Positions 8,722 through 16,968 of a stretch of 64,000 bases of DNA are shown here, in pieces (positions within the stretch are counted from its first letter, which is position 1; each line of letters starts with the position of its first letter). The translations under genes were made by a program, and so were the position numbers. The notes beneath the pieces are model-generated. The model was given only the letters and a program-made list of their open reading frames with translations. It was not told the DNA's origin and searched no databases. Source of the DNA: Streptomyces asiaticus (lineage in GTDB: Bacteria; Actinomycetota; Actinomycetes; Streptomycetales; Streptomycetaceae); contig NZ_JAGSHX010000006.1 in assembly GCF_018138715.1 (NCBI RefSeq), positions 5,208,001-5,272,000 of the forward strand, read 5' to 3'.

Positions 8722-10248
8722 TTACGACTGGTTGCCGGTCCAGGTGAAGGTGGCGGAGGCTCGGGCGGGGAGCTGGTAGCTGAAGGACTGGCCGCCCCAG
8801 TTGACCTTCAGCGTCTGCTGGCCGCCGGTGTCGTTGTAGGCGATCAGCGCCTTGGAGCCGTCAGGGTTCTTCCAGGCCACGTTCGGGACGGTCGAGCTGG
8901 CGGTGGAGTCGATGCGGCGGGCGCCCGGCTTCACGAACTTCGTGAGGTGGCCCATCGTGTAGTACTCGGCGGTGTAGTCGACCTTGCCGCTCTGGCTGTC
9001 GCCGTTGTGCACGGTGACCAGGCCGGTGCAGGTGCCGCAGCCGCCGTTGTGCGGGACCTTGTTCTGATCGACCGCGAGGCTCCACTTGATCCAGCTCTTG
9101 CCCCAGTTGCGGGTGTAGTCGATCAGGTTGTGCATGTCTTCCTGCTGCTGATTGGCGATCCAGGTGCCGCCGGAGTGCTCGGTGTCGAAGGCGTCCACGT
9201 TCGGGTACTTGTTGTGGACCGTCGTCTGCTGGCCGACGTTGCCGCCGTAGCCGTGCCAGGCGATGCCGCCGAAGTTGGGGTGGTTGCGGATGGCCGCGTC
9301 GTCCACGACGGGCGCGCCGTAGCCCGACCACTGGTCCCAGTTCCAGTCGAGGGCGAGCACCTTGGTCCTCAGGCCCGCGTTCGCCAGCTTGGGCAGCAGC
9401 TCACTCTTGGTGAAGTAGGTGAGCCCGGAGCCGTTCCACTGCATCGAGGGGTAGCCGGAGCAGCAGGTGGGCTCGTTCTGCACGGTCACGTAGTCGATCG
9501 GCACACCCCGGCTCTGGTACTCCTGGATGTACTTCACGAAGTAGTTCGCGTAGGTGCCGTAGTACTGGGCCTCCAGCCAGCCCTGGTTGAGCTGGTCGTT
9601 GTCCTTCATCCAGGCCGGGGCGGTCCATGGCGAGGCCATGACCTTCAGCGCCGGGTTGAGCTGCCTGGCCTGCTTCGTCAGCGGCAGGACGTCGGCCAGG
9701 TCGTGGTTGATGGAGAACCTGGCGAGGCCGGGGTCGGTCTGCCCGGCCGGCACATCGTCGAAGGTGTAACCGAAGCGGGCCAGATCGGAGCCGCCGAGCG
9801 GGTTGCGCAGGAAGCTCACCCCGATGCCGTCCGTGGGCGAGAAGAGCTTGCGCATCACCTCGTCGCGGGTGTTCTGGCTCAGCGCGCCGCTGCTGTTGAA
9901 CAGCCATGCGGCGGTGTCCGTGAACGACGCCCCGGCGCCCGAGAACTCCTGATACGTCCTGGATTCGTCGACGGTGACACTGCCGCCCCCGCCCGAACCG
10001 AACCGGATGGGCGCCTGCTGCTCCAGGCCCTTCACGACGGTGCGGCCGTCGGAGCCGGAGGTGGTGGTCAGATAGACGTTGACGGTCTCGCCGGCCCTGG
10101 CCGGGCCGGGGTGGGCCGCCTGGGCACCCGCCGGCGAAGCCAGCCAGGGGCAGACGGCCACCGCGACCGCTGCGAGGGCGCCCACCAGGGCGGAGCGCGG
10201 TGTGGCAGGTCTTGCCACAGGTCTTGTCGTGAGCCTGACAGATCTCAT
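8722..10248 (-). CDS. Secreted glycoside hydrolase family 30 protein
   Basis: The 508-residue precursor has a signal peptide (positively charged start, hydrophobic 19-38, cleavage near AGAQA) and a GH30-type (beta/alpha)8 barrel. The acid/base Glu259 is in VTVQNEP and the nucleophile Glu357 in DTEHSGG; the WTAPAWMK segment and the final beta-sandwich strands are also typical. GH30 enzymes are endo-beta-1,6-glucanases, glucosylceramidases or xylanases; the subfamily cannot be assigned by eye. The ATG has AGGAAGG about 10 nt upstream. An inverted repeat (TGTGGCA-N5-TGCCACA, 10201-10219) lies within the signal-peptide codons and could be a regulator-binding site. Confidence 0.93.
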   Translation of the reverse strand: MRSVRLTTRPVARPATPRSALVGALAAVAVAVCPWLASPAGAQAAHPGPARAGETVNVYLTTTSGSDGRTVVKGLEQQAPIRFGSGGGGSVTVDESRTYQEFSGAGASFTDTAAWLFNSSGALSQNTRDEVMRKLFSPTDGIGVSFLRNPLGGSDLARFGYTFDDVPAGQTDPGLARFSINHDLADVLPLTKQARQLNPALKVMASPWTAPAWMKDNDQLNQGWLEAQYYGTYANYFVKYIQEYQSRGVPIDYVTVQNEPTCCSGYPSMQWNGSGLTYFTKSELLPKLANAGLRTKVLALDWNWDQWSGYGAPVVDDAAIRNHPNFGGIAWHGYGGNVGQQTTVHNKYPNVDAFDTEHSGGTWIANQQQEDMHNLIDYTRNWGKSWIKWSLAVDQNKVPHNGGCGTCTGLVTVHNGDSQSGKVDYTAEYYTMGHLTKFVKPGARRIDSTASSTVPNVAWKNPDGSKALIAYNDTGGQQTLKVNWGGQSFSYQLPARASATFTWTGNQS

Positions 10249-10609
10249 AAAAGTCGATGCCTTCCTGTGCGGACAGGAGCGGCCGGCGCGGTCACGGCCG
10301 TGCGGAGGGAAGAGCGAGTCCGGTGGCCGGTGTGTTCACGGCCACGGGGGACGGAGCGCCGGCGTGGTCACGGTGCTCGGTGACTGAATGATTCAAGGCC
10401 GGGCGAAGGACGTCAATCCTCGCGGCATGGCTTATTTCATTCTGTGGCTTAAGCCGTTTTGGAAAGTCCTCGGCGGTCGAGGCTCAGTCCGGCACTGTGC
10501 CCGGGGATCTGCCGCCGTACGGGCGGCCGTCCGTCGTGGCGCACCGTGGGCTCCGTAAGACCGCTCCTAGGGTGGTGATTCCCCCGTATCAGGACAGAGA
10601 GGGCGGATC
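10249..10609. other. Divergent intergenic region between the GH30 gene and mscL
   Basis: The region must contain both divergent promoters, but none matches consensus clearly. It has an AT-rich patch (about 10425-10465) with two TGGCTTA copies 18 nt apart and a GAATGATTC palindrome near 10386. No open frame here looks like a gene. Confidence 0.5.
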
Positions 10610-11056
10610 GTGCTCAGGGGCTTCAAGAACTTCCTCATGCGCGGTGATGTCATCGTTGTCGCCGTCGGCCTGGTCACAGCGCTGGCGTTCTCGACGCTGA
10701 TCAAGGCGTTCACCGACTCCGTGATCAACCCGGTCATCGCCCGGCTCCAGGGCGGCAAATCGGTCGGGCTGGGCTGGCAGCTCGGCGACCAGGGGAACAC
10801 CTCGACCTATCTGAACATCGGGTCGTTCATCTCCGCCCTGATCTACTTCGTCATCTTCATGGCGGTCATCTACTTCCTGATCGTCGTGCCGTACAAGTAC
10901 ACCCAGCGCCGCCGCGGCGCGGAGGTCTTCGGGGAGCCGGGCCCGCTCAAGACCTGCCCGGAGTGCCTCGCCGAGGACATCCCCGAGGCGGCGCGCAAGT
11001 GCCGCTACTGCGGCTCGGACCAGCCGCGCACGAGCGAGCCGCCGCGCACGGCCTAG
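10610..11056 (+). CDS. mscL: MscL-family mechanosensitive channel with C-terminal zinc ribbon
   Basis: The 148-residue protein has MscL's N-terminal amphipathic segment (LRGFKNFLMRGDVIVVAVG), two transmembrane helices (about 13-33 and 66-90) and a basic cytoplasmic stretch (YKYTQRRRG). It is then extended by a zinc-ribbon-like CPECLAEDIPEAARKCRYCG with two CxxC pairs. MscL opens under membrane tension during osmotic downshock. The GTG start has AGAGAGGG upstream. E. coli MscL has no zinc ribbon; I recall this form from other Streptomyces, where its role is untested. The stop codon lies inside a tandem-repeat array. Confidence 0.88.
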   Translation: MLRGFKNFLMRGDVIVVAVGLVTALAFSTLIKAFTDSVINPVIARLQGGKSVGLGWQLGDQGNTSTYLNIGSFISALIYFVIFMAVIYFLIVVPYKYTQRRRGAEVFGEPGPLKTCPECLAEDIPEAARKCRYCGSDQPRTSEPPRTA

Positions 11057-11133
11057 TCGCCGCGCACGGCCTGCTCGCCGCGTACGGCCCGGCCCCCGCG
11101 TACGGCCCGGCCCCCGCGTACGGTCCGGCCGTC
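11044..11133. repeat. Five tandem 18-bp repeats overlapping the mscL stop
   Basis: Units of 18 bp begin at 11044, 11062, 11080, 11098 and 11116 (core GCGYACGGCC). The first unit contains the TAG of mscL; units 3 and 4 are identical. In the mscL frame the array would encode repeats of the type PRTARP if the stop were lost. Confidence 0.9.
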
Positions 11134-11150
11134 CGGCTCGCCTGCGTCGG

Positions 11151-12371
11151 TCACCGCCCCCGGTCGAGGTCCAGCTCCAGCATCCGGATCGCGTTGCCGC
11201 GGAGGATCTTGTACGTGGTCTCGGGGGAGAGGCCGGCCACATGCTCGGCGGCGATGCGGCGCGTGTGCGGCCAGGTGGAGTCGACGTGGGGGTAGTCGGT
11301 CTCGAACGTGGCGTTGTCCACACCGACCGTGTCCAGCGAGGCGACCCCGTGCTTGTCGCGGAAGAAGCAGCAGAAGATCTGCCGGTAGTAGTACGTGGAC
11401 GGCGGCTCGGGGATGAGGTCGCGGACGCCGCCCCAGGCGCGGTGCTCCTCCCAGACGTCGTCCGCGCGCTCCAGGGCGTAGGGGATCCAGCCCATCTGGC
11501 CCTCGGCGTAGGCCAGCTTCAGGCGCGGGAAGGAGACCAGGACGCCGCTGAAGAGGAAGTCCATCATCGACGCCATGGCGTTGTTGAAGCTCAGCGCGGC
11601 CTGGACGGCCGGCGGGGCGTCGGGGGAGGCGGCGGGCATCTGGGAGGAGGAGCCGATGTGCATGCACACGACCGTCCCCGTGGCCTCGCACTCGGCGAAG
11701 AACGGGTCCCAGTAGCCGCTGTGGATGCTGGGGAGCCCGAGGTAGGTGGGGATCTCGCTGAAGGTCACCGCGCGGACGCCGCGGGCCGCGTTGCGGCGCA
11801 CCTCCTGGACGGCGAGGTCGACGTCCCACAGGGGGATCAGGCAGAGCGGGATGAGGCGGCCGCCGCTGTCGCCGCACCACTCCTCGACCATCCAGTCGTT
11901 GTACGCCCGGACGCACGCCAGCCCGACCTCCTTGTCCTTGGCCTCGGCGAAGGTCTGGCCGCAGAAGCGGGGGAAGGTCGGGAAGCACAGTGACGCCTCG
12001 ACATGGTTGAGGTCCATGTCGGCGAGCCGGTCCTTGGGGTCCCAACAGCCGCGGCGCATCTGCTCGCGGGTGATGCCGTCGAGGGTCATCTCGTCGCGCG
12101 AGAAGCCGACGGCGGCGATGATCCGCTTGTAGGGGAAGAGATCGCCCTCGTATTGCCACCAGTCGGTGAGCTGGCCCTCCGGGTCGGTGGTGAACTTGTA
12201 CTTGCCGCCGATGTAGGCCAGTTCGCCGATCCCGGCCGTGAGCGGCTTGGGGCCGCGGTCCCGGTACTTGGCCGGGAGCCAGGTCTCGAAGAGGTGCGCG
12301 GGCTCGATCACATGGTCATCGACGCTGATGACCAGGGGCAGCTCGGTGGTGCCGTTCGTCTCGCCGGTCAT
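11151..12371 (-). CDS. Amidohydrolase family 2 protein (TIM-barrel hydrolase/decarboxylase)
   Basis: The 406-residue protein belongs to the Amidohydro_2 family (ACMSD-like). It shows ISVDDHVIEPAHLFETW at the N-terminus, a mid-protein histidine in VVCMHIGSS and a late aspartate in FETDYPHVDSTWP, the expected metal/catalytic positions. Homologues act as metal-dependent hydrolases or decarboxylases in degradative pathways; no substrate is implied here. The start at 12371 has GGGGAGAG just upstream and begins right before the conserved block. A perfect 8+3+8 inverted repeat 50 nt upstream looks like a TetR operator, suggesting inducible expression. Confidence 0.88.
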   Translation of the reverse strand: MTGETNGTTELPLVISVDDHVIEPAHLFETWLPAKYRDRGPKPLTAGIGELAYIGGKYKFTTDPEGQLTDWWQYEGDLFPYKRIIAAVGFSRDEMTLDGITREQMRRGCWDPKDRLADMDLNHVEASLCFPTFPRFCGQTFAEAKDKEVGLACVRAYNDWMVEEWCGDSGGRLIPLCLIPLWDVDLAVQEVRRNAARGVRAVTFSEIPTYLGLPSIHSGYWDPFFAECEATGTVVCMHIGSSSQMPAASPDAPPAVQAALSFNNAMASMMDFLFSGVLVSFPRLKLAYAEGQMGWIPYALERADDVWEEHRAWGGVRDLIPEPPSTYYYRQIFCCFFRDKHGVASLDTVGVDNATFETDYPHVDSTWPHTRRIAAEHVAGLSPETTYKILRGNAIRMLELDLDRGR

Positions 12372-12420
12372 CTCGCCATCTCTCCCCGGTCGCCTCGTGG
12401 TGGTCCTGTCCGTTCGTTCG

Positions 12421-12439
12421 ATCTGACGGTTCGTCAGAT
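12421..12439. promoter_or_regulatory. Inverted repeat resembling a TetR-type operator
   Basis: ATCTGACG-GTT-CGTCAGAT is a perfect inverted repeat with 8-bp arms. It sits 50-70 nt upstream of the amidohydrolase start on the minus strand, where an operator would overlap the promoter. No TetR gene occurs in the window, so any regulator would act from elsewhere. Confidence 0.6.
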
Positions 12440-12543
12440 TCGGTGGCGGCAGAGTAGGGCGGATCGCTTCAACCAACAAGAGAAAGTCCCGTTTCCGCAT
12501 GTACGTCCAGGGCAAACGATGAGCGACAACTGGGGAGGAAACG

Positions 12544-13389
12544 GTGAACGCATCGTCGATCGCACGCGGATTGGGTTCGGCAACGCGCACACGCACCCCG
12601 CGCGAGGCGGGCACCCGCGCCATCGAGGCGGCGGCCCGCTGGGGGCTGGCCACCCGGGGCGTGCTCTATCTGCTCATCGGCGTCCTGGCGCTGCGCATCG
12701 CCTCGGGCGACCACGGCGAACAGGCCGACCGGGGCGGGGCGCTCCAGATCCTCGCCAAGCAGCCGTTCGGCGCGGCGCTGGTCTGGGCGGTCGGCATCGG
12801 ACTGGTCTGCATGGCGCTGTGGCGGCTGTCCGAGGCGGTCTTCGGGGCCGCGGGGCCGGACGGCGGCGCGGCCCGGAAGCGGCTGGCCGGGGCGGCCCGC
12901 GCGGTCTTCTACGGCGTCGTCGCGTACTCGGTGCTCTCCTTCGCCACCGGCGAGCAGGGCAGCGGCTCCAGCGACCGGCAGTCGAAGGACGTGACGGCAC
13001 GCGCGCTCGACCTGCCGTACGGCCGGTGGCTGGTCGCCGCCGCCGGGGCCGCGGTGGCCGTGGCGGGGGTGTGGATCGCGGTACGGGCGATCCGGTGCGG
13101 CTTCCGCAAGCACCTCAAGGTGGGCGCGATGTCCCGGCGGACGCGGCGGGCCGTGGAGGCCCTCGGGATCTGCGGCGGGGTGGCCCGCGGGGCGGTGTTC
13201 GCGGTGGCGGGCGGCTTCGCGCTCACGGCCGCGGCGCGCTACGACCCGGGCAAGGTGAAGGGCATCGACGACACCCTGCGGACCTTCGCCGGGACGGCGG
13301 CGGGGCCCTGGCTGCTGATGGCGGTGGCGCTGGGGCTGGCGCTCTTCGGGGTGTTCTCGTTCGCGTTGGCGCGGTGGCGCAGGGTCTGA
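12544..13389 (+). CDS. DUF1206 domain-containing membrane protein
   Basis: The 281-residue protein carries three repeated two-helix units typical of DUF1206, at roughly 30-95, 115-180 and 200-278, giving six transmembrane segments. Each unit begins with a Gly-Arg/Ala-rich motif (TRGVLYLLIGVLAL, ARAVFYGVVAYSVL, ARGAVFAVAGGFAL). The family has no established function. The GTG start is preceded by GGAGGAAAC. It is transcribed divergently from the amidohydrolase gene. Confidence 0.85.
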   Translation: MNASSIARGLGSATRTRTPREAGTRAIEAAARWGLATRGVLYLLIGVLALRIASGDHGEQADRGGALQILAKQPFGAALVWAVGIGLVCMALWRLSEAVFGAAGPDGGAARKRLAGAARAVFYGVVAYSVLSFATGEQGSGSSDRQSKDVTARALDLPYGRWLVAAAGAAVAVAGVWIAVRAIRCGFRKHLKVGAMSRRTRRAVEALGICGGVARGAVFAVAGGFALTAAARYDPGKVKGIDDTLRTFAGTAAGPWLLMAVALGLALFGVFSFALARWRRV

Positions 13390-13410
13390 GCGACGTCCTG
13401 GGCCGGGCGG

Positions 13411-13560
13411 CCCCGGATCGAGCCTCCGGTGGTGGTGCCGGGCCGGGCCTCCGGCGGTGGCCCCGGATCGAACCTCCGGTGATGGTCCCGGGCCGGGCCT
13501 CCGGCGGTGGTGCCGGATCGAGCCTCCGGCGGTGGTCCCGGGCCGGGCCTCCGGTGGTGG
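13411..13560. repeat. Tandem array: three 50-bp units, each two 25-bp half-units
   Basis: Units are 13411-13460, 13461-13510 and 13511-13560 with exact 50-bp spacing. Each divides into two 25-bp halves sharing GCCTCCGG(T/C)GGTGG. One half carries CGGATCGA and the other CGGGCCGG. A decayed partial copy follows (from 13561). The array fills most of the 340-bp noncoding gap between the DUF1206 and DUF3574 genes. Confidence 0.92.
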
Positions 13561-13732
13561 TCCCGGCCGGGCCGCTGCCGCCTGACGCCGGGGCGGGCCG
13601 ACCCCGGAGCCTCGCACGGACGTGTCCCGCGCCCCGCGCGAATGCGACCCGCGCGAAAGCACCCTCGCCTCGCACGGATGTGCACCGTAAGGCGCTCTTC
13701 CCGGGGACCCCCGGCGCCGGGACGATCGGACG

Positions 13733-14200
13733 ATGCCGACCATGAAGCCACGCGTCCGTCTCGCCGCCGTCGGAGCGGCCTTCGCCCTCGCCGCCGCCAC
13801 CCCCGTCGCCGCGTACGCCGCGCTGGACGACCCGCCCGCCGCGGCGGACCCCGGCGCCGTGGGCCGGGGCAAACCGTACGTCGAGACCCGGCTCTTCTTC
13901 GGCACCGAGCGCCCCGACGGCGGGCCGCCCGTCACCGAGAAGCAGTTCCTCGCCTTCGTGGACCGGCGGATCACCCCGCGCTTCCCCTCCGGCCTGACGA
14001 TCCACGACGGCCGGGGGCAGTGGCGGGACCAGAACGGGACGATCGAGCGGGAGCGCTCGTACGAGGTGGTCCTGCTCTACCCGGCCTCCGAGGCGGGGAC
14101 GCAGGACCCGCGGATCGAACGGATCCGGGCGGCGTACGAGCGCCAGTACGCCCAGGAGTCCGTGGCCCGGGCCGACGCCCCGGCCCGGGTGGACTTCTGA
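13733..14200 (+). CDS. Secreted DUF3574 domain-containing protein
   Basis: The 155-residue protein has a signal peptide (PRVRLAAVGAAFALAAATPVAAYA, cut near residue 30) and a compact domain matching DUF3574: YVETRLFFGTERPDG, the block EKQFLAFVDRRITPRFP and DGRGQWRDQNG. The function is unknown. The start may be the ATG at 13733 or the one at 13742; neither has a clear ribosome-binding site, though a GACGAT sequence 6-7 nt before 13733 would allow leaderless expression. Confidence 0.8.
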   Translation: MPTMKPRVRLAAVGAAFALAAATPVAAYAALDDPPAAADPGAVGRGKPYVETRLFFGTERPDGGPPVTEKQFLAFVDRRITPRFPSGLTIHDGRGQWRDQNGTIERERSYEVVLLYPASEAGTQDPRIERIRAAYERQYAQESVARADAPARVDF

Positions 14201-14228
14201 GCGGTCGGGCCGGGGTGAACCCGGCCCC

Positions 14229-14894
14229 TCACCCCCGCTCGGCGACCGCCGCCACCGCGTCCGCCACCGCCGTGTCACCGTTGATCAGCTCCAGTGTGCG
14301 GCCCGCCGTACGGGGCTCGTCCAGGAGGGCGACCAGGACCGCGGCCACGTCGTCGCGGGTGATCTCGGCGTAGCCGGTGTGTTCGGCCAGCTTCACCCGG
14401 CCCGTGCCCGGGTCGTTCGTCAGCCGTCCCGGGCGCAGCACGGTCCAGTCGAGGCCGTCCCGGGCGCGGATGTCGTCGTCCGCCGCGGCCTTGGCGCGCA
14501 GATAGGCGGCGAAGACCGGGTCGGTGTCCGGCGGCGGCTCGTGGGAGGCGCCCATCGAGGAGATGATCAGGAACCGCCGGGCCCCGGCCCGTTCGGCCGC
14601 GTCCGCGAAGAGCACCGCGGACCGGTGGTCGACGGTCTCCTTACGGGCGGCACCGCTGCCGGGGCCCGCTCCGGCCGCGAAGACGGCCGCGTCCGCGTTC
14701 TCCAGGTGCTTGACGACGTCCTCCAGTGAGGCCGACTCCAGATCGCAGACGACCGGTTCGGTACCCGACGCCAGCAGGTCGCCCGCCTGTTCCGGCTTGC
14801 GGATGATGCCCGCCACTTCGTCTCCGCGCGCGGTGAGCAGCCGCTCCAGCCGCAGCGCGATCTGTCCATGTCCACCAGCGATGACAATGCGCAT
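14229..14894 (-). CDS. NAD(P)-binding oxidoreductase (SDR_a5-like)
   Basis: This 221-residue protein is an atypical short-chain dehydrogenase/NmrA-like protein. It starts with the dinucleotide-binding motif IVIAGGHGQIALRLERLL and has FAAGAGPGSG, FLIISSMGA, and the conserved WTVLRPGRLTNDPGTG segment seen in bacterial YwnB-like proteins. The usual YxxxK motif is not evident, except in YLRAKAAADD where Tyr and Lys are four residues apart as in SDRs. The substrate is unknown. It is followed convergently by the DUF3574 gene. Confidence 0.88.
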   Translation of the reverse strand: MRIVIAGGHGQIALRLERLLTARGDEVAGIIRKPEQAGDLLASGTEPVVCDLESASLEDVVKHLENADAAVFAAGAGPGSGAARKETVDHRSAVLFADAAERAGARRFLIISSMGASHEPPPDTDPVFAAYLRAKAAADDDIRARDGLDWTVLRPGRLTNDPGTGRVKLAEHTGYAEITRDDVAAVLVALLDEPRTAGRTLELINGDTAVADAVAAVAERG

Positions 14895-14918
14895 GATCTC
14901 GACCGTACGCCGTGCGGC

Positions 14919-16199
14919 CTACTGTTGCTCGCCGCCGCTCTGCGGCCGTGTCTGCCGGGGCAGATCCAGCGCCGCCGCGGCCGCCGAGTCGCAGTACTCT
15001 CGCACCGCGCTGGTACGCGCCACCACCCGCCCCCGGTGCACCACGACCCTGCTGTACGCGAGCGAGAGCACCCCCGCGAGGCCGTCCCCGCGCACCGCGA
15101 GCAGCTCCGCCGGGAACCCGGCCTCCACCCGCACCTCGGCGAGCCCCATCGCGGCCCGCGCCCGCGCGCACACCGCCTCGTACGCCTCCTCCGGGCGCGA
15201 CTCGCCCCGGGACGCCAGCAGAAAGGCGGCCTCCAGGGGATCGCCGCGCCCCACGGGGTTCACCGTGTCCCGCAGCGCCCCGCTGCCCGCGGCCACCCGG
15301 ACGCCCGCGGCGCGCAGCAGCCGCACCGGCGCGCAGGGGCGGGTGCGCGCCTCCCGCATGCCCTGGTGCTCCAGCCCGGCACAGTCGCCCTGGGGGAGGC
15401 AGACGACGGTCACCCCGGCCGCCGCCAGCCGTTCGGCGATCCTCCCCGCCGTCTCCGCGGGCAGCCGGGACAGCCCGCCGCAGGGGCCGATGGTGACGCC
15501 CGGCCGCAGGCCCCCGGCCATCGCCGCGAGCCGGGCGAGGCGGGCCGGGTCGTCACCGTCCGTGTGCAGATCCACGGCGCAGCCGTGGCGCGCGGCGAGG
15601 TCGAGGACGGCCTCGGCGTGGCCGGTCGGATCCGGGTCGAGGTCGGGGCAGCCGCCGATGACCGACGCGCCCATCCCCACCGCGTCCCGCAGCATCGCCA
15701 GACCGTCCGCCCCCGCGGTGCCGGTCAGCACCCGGGGCACCGCCACCGCGCTCAGCTCCGTGAGCCCGCGCAGCGCCCGCCCGGCCTCCAGGACCGCCTC
15801 CAGGGAGCGCAGCCCGTGCACCCCGCCGATGCGGACATGGGTGCGCAGCGCCGTGGCCCCGTGGCCGAGTTCGAGCAGGGCGGCCTCGACGGTGCGCCGC
15901 TGGACGTCCCCGGGGGCGTACGGGACCGGGCCCGCCATGTCGGCCGTAAGGGCGGTGTCGCAGTGGGCGTGGGGTTCGGCGGGGGCGGGCAGCAGCAGAT
16001 AGCCGCCGAGGTCCAGCCGGGTGCCGGGGACGAGGCTGCCCGCCGTGCCGACGGCCTCGATCCGCCCGCCGCTGAGCCGGACGTCCACGGTGCGCCCGTC
16101 GGCGAGCCGGACGCCGCCGAGCACCAGGGCGGTGGGCTCGCCGGGGGCCGTTCCGCCGTTCCTGGGTGGCTGTTGCGGCTGCTGCTGGCTCTCGGGCAT
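14919..16199 (-). CDS. Amidohydrolase-superfamily protein of the cytosine-deaminase type, apparently lacking catalytic residues
   Basis: The 426-residue protein aligns by eye with cytosine deaminase. It retains HAHCDT (ligands His61/His63 of E. coli CodA) and DLHTDGDD (His214). The catalytic Glu217 is replaced by Gly. The ASH block (His246) reads IGPCGG and the GHDD block (Asp313 metal ligand) reads GSGALRD. It is therefore probably a pseudoenzyme or has an altered mechanism. The start at 16199 follows AGGAG; the earlier ATG at 16277 would add 26 residues without a good site. The first 15 residues are Gln/Pro-rich. It is transcribed toward the NAD(P)-binding protein gene, 24 nt away. Confidence 0.75.
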   Translation of the reverse strand: MPESQQQPQQPPRNGGTAPGEPTALVLGGVRLADGRTVDVRLSGGRIEAVGTAGSLVPGTRLDLGGYLLLPAPAEPHAHCDTALTADMAGPVPYAPGDVQRRTVEAALLELGHGATALRTHVRIGGVHGLRSLEAVLEAGRALRGLTELSAVAVPRVLTGTAGADGLAMLRDAVGMGASVIGGCPDLDPDPTGHAEAVLDLAARHGCAVDLHTDGDDPARLARLAAMAGGLRPGVTIGPCGGLSRLPAETAGRIAERLAAAGVTVVCLPQGDCAGLEHQGMREARTRPCAPVRLLRAAGVRVAAGSGALRDTVNPVGRGDPLEAAFLLASRGESRPEEAYEAVCARARAAMGLAEVRVEAGFPAELLAVRGDGLAGVLSLAYSRVVVHRGRVVARTSAVREYCDSAAAAALDLPRQTRPQSGGEQQ

Positions 16200-16386
16200 C
16201 GCGCTCCTGGGTTCGCGCCGGGCACGCGACGGGTGACGCGCCGGGCACGCGCCGGATGCGTGCGCAGTCAAGATCACGCGGGTGCGAAGCGAAGCCTAGG
16301 ACGAGGTGGGGGCGGCCTCGTGGAGGAGCCGAATAGTCGTACCGGTGTGGTGCATGAGTCCAGCGTGACGAGGGGCCGATACGGAT

Positions 16387-16415
16387 TTCACCTTCGGCGG
16401 CCGACCGTGTAATGT
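16387..16415 (+). promoter_or_regulatory. Promoter of the tRNA-Thr/tRNA-Met genes
   Basis: TTCACC (16387-16392) and TAATGT (16410-16415) are separated by 17 nt, a good vegetative promoter. The transcript would start about 5 nt before tRNA-Thr. Confidence 0.65.
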
Positions 16416-16426
16416 CTTCATCGCTC

Positions 16427-16499
16427 GCCCCAATAGCTCAGTCGGCAGAGCGTCTCCATGGTAAGGAGAAGGTCTACGGTTCGATTCCGTATTGGGGCT
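16427..16499 (+). tRNA. tRNA-Thr (anticodon GGT)
   Basis: The acceptor GCCCCAA pairs with TTGGGGC, with T as discriminator. The D arm is GCTC/GAGC, the anticodon stem TCTCC/GGAGA, and the GGT anticodon lies at 16460-16462. The T arm contains GGTTCGATTCC. CCA is not encoded. Confidence 0.97.
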
Positions 16500-16558
16500 C
16501 TGATGTGTGAGGCTTCCCGTTCCGCTACGCTGGTTGAGCGGGCAGTCACTCGCATCGC

Positions 16559-16631
16559 AGCGGTGTAGCTCAGTCGGTAGAGCAAGCGGCTCATAATCGC
16601 TGTGTCACCGGTTCAAGTCCGGTCACCGCTA
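16559..16631 (+). tRNA. tRNA-Met, elongator type (anticodon CAT)
   Basis: The acceptor AGCGGTG pairs with CACCGCT, A discriminator. CAT lies at 16592-16594 in the loop CTCATAA. A closed first acceptor pair and lack of the initiator GGG/CCC anticodon stem argue for the elongator tRNA. It lies just upstream of rpmG, the usual Streptomyces order. Confidence 0.93.
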
Positions 16632-16637
16632 CTGACA

Positions 16638-16674
16638 GTAGCCGATTGTGGGGTCGGTCCTTCGATCGGCTACT
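16638..16674 (+). terminator. Hairpin between tRNA-Met and rpmG
   Basis: AGTAGCCGAT (16638-16647) and ATCGGCTACT (16665-16674) are perfect 10-bp arms, followed by CTTTCT. It may terminate the tRNA transcript. The TACTCT inside the right arm could also be the -10 box of an rpmG promoter. Confidence 0.55.
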
Positions 16675-16719
16675 CTTTCTGCGTTAACCCCCTATGTCCG
16701 TTCGTCAAGGAGCACTCAC

Positions 16720-16884
16720 GTGGCTGCCACCGACGTCCGCCCGAAGATCACGCTGGCCTGCGTGGAGTGCAAGGAGCGGAACTACATCACCAAGAAGAAC
16801 CGGCGCAACGACCCGGATCGTCTTGAGATCAAGAAGCACTGCCCGCGTTGCAACGCGCACACCGCGCACCGCGAGACGCGATAG
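16720..16884 (+). CDS. rpmG: 50S ribosomal protein L33, zinc-binding form
   Basis: The 54-residue protein has two cysteine pairs (CVECKE and HCPRCN), so it is the zinc-containing C+ form of L33 found near the tRNA exit site of the large subunit. The GTG is preceded by AAGGAG. The ATG at 16648 would add 24 residues of non-ribosomal character. A strong terminator follows, making it a monocistronic gene. Confidence 0.97.
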   Translation: MAATDVRPKITLACVECKERNYITKKNRRNDPDRLEIKKHCPRCNAHTAHRETR

Positions 16885-16900
16885 CAATAAACTCTCATTC

Positions 16901-16936
16901 GAGGCCGCCCCCACTCGCGGGGGGCGGCCTCGTTTC
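16901..16936 (+). terminator. Terminator of rpmG
   Basis: GAGGCCGCCCCC and GGGGGCGGCCTC are perfect 12-bp arms, followed by GTTTC. Confidence 0.85.
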
Positions 16937-16968
16937 GTTGGTAATTCAATCGCAGGAGGTGTGCGCCG

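Noticed and set aside
13411..13560. CRISPR-like array
   Set aside because: The units are contiguous tandem copies without unique spacers, and no cas gene is present.
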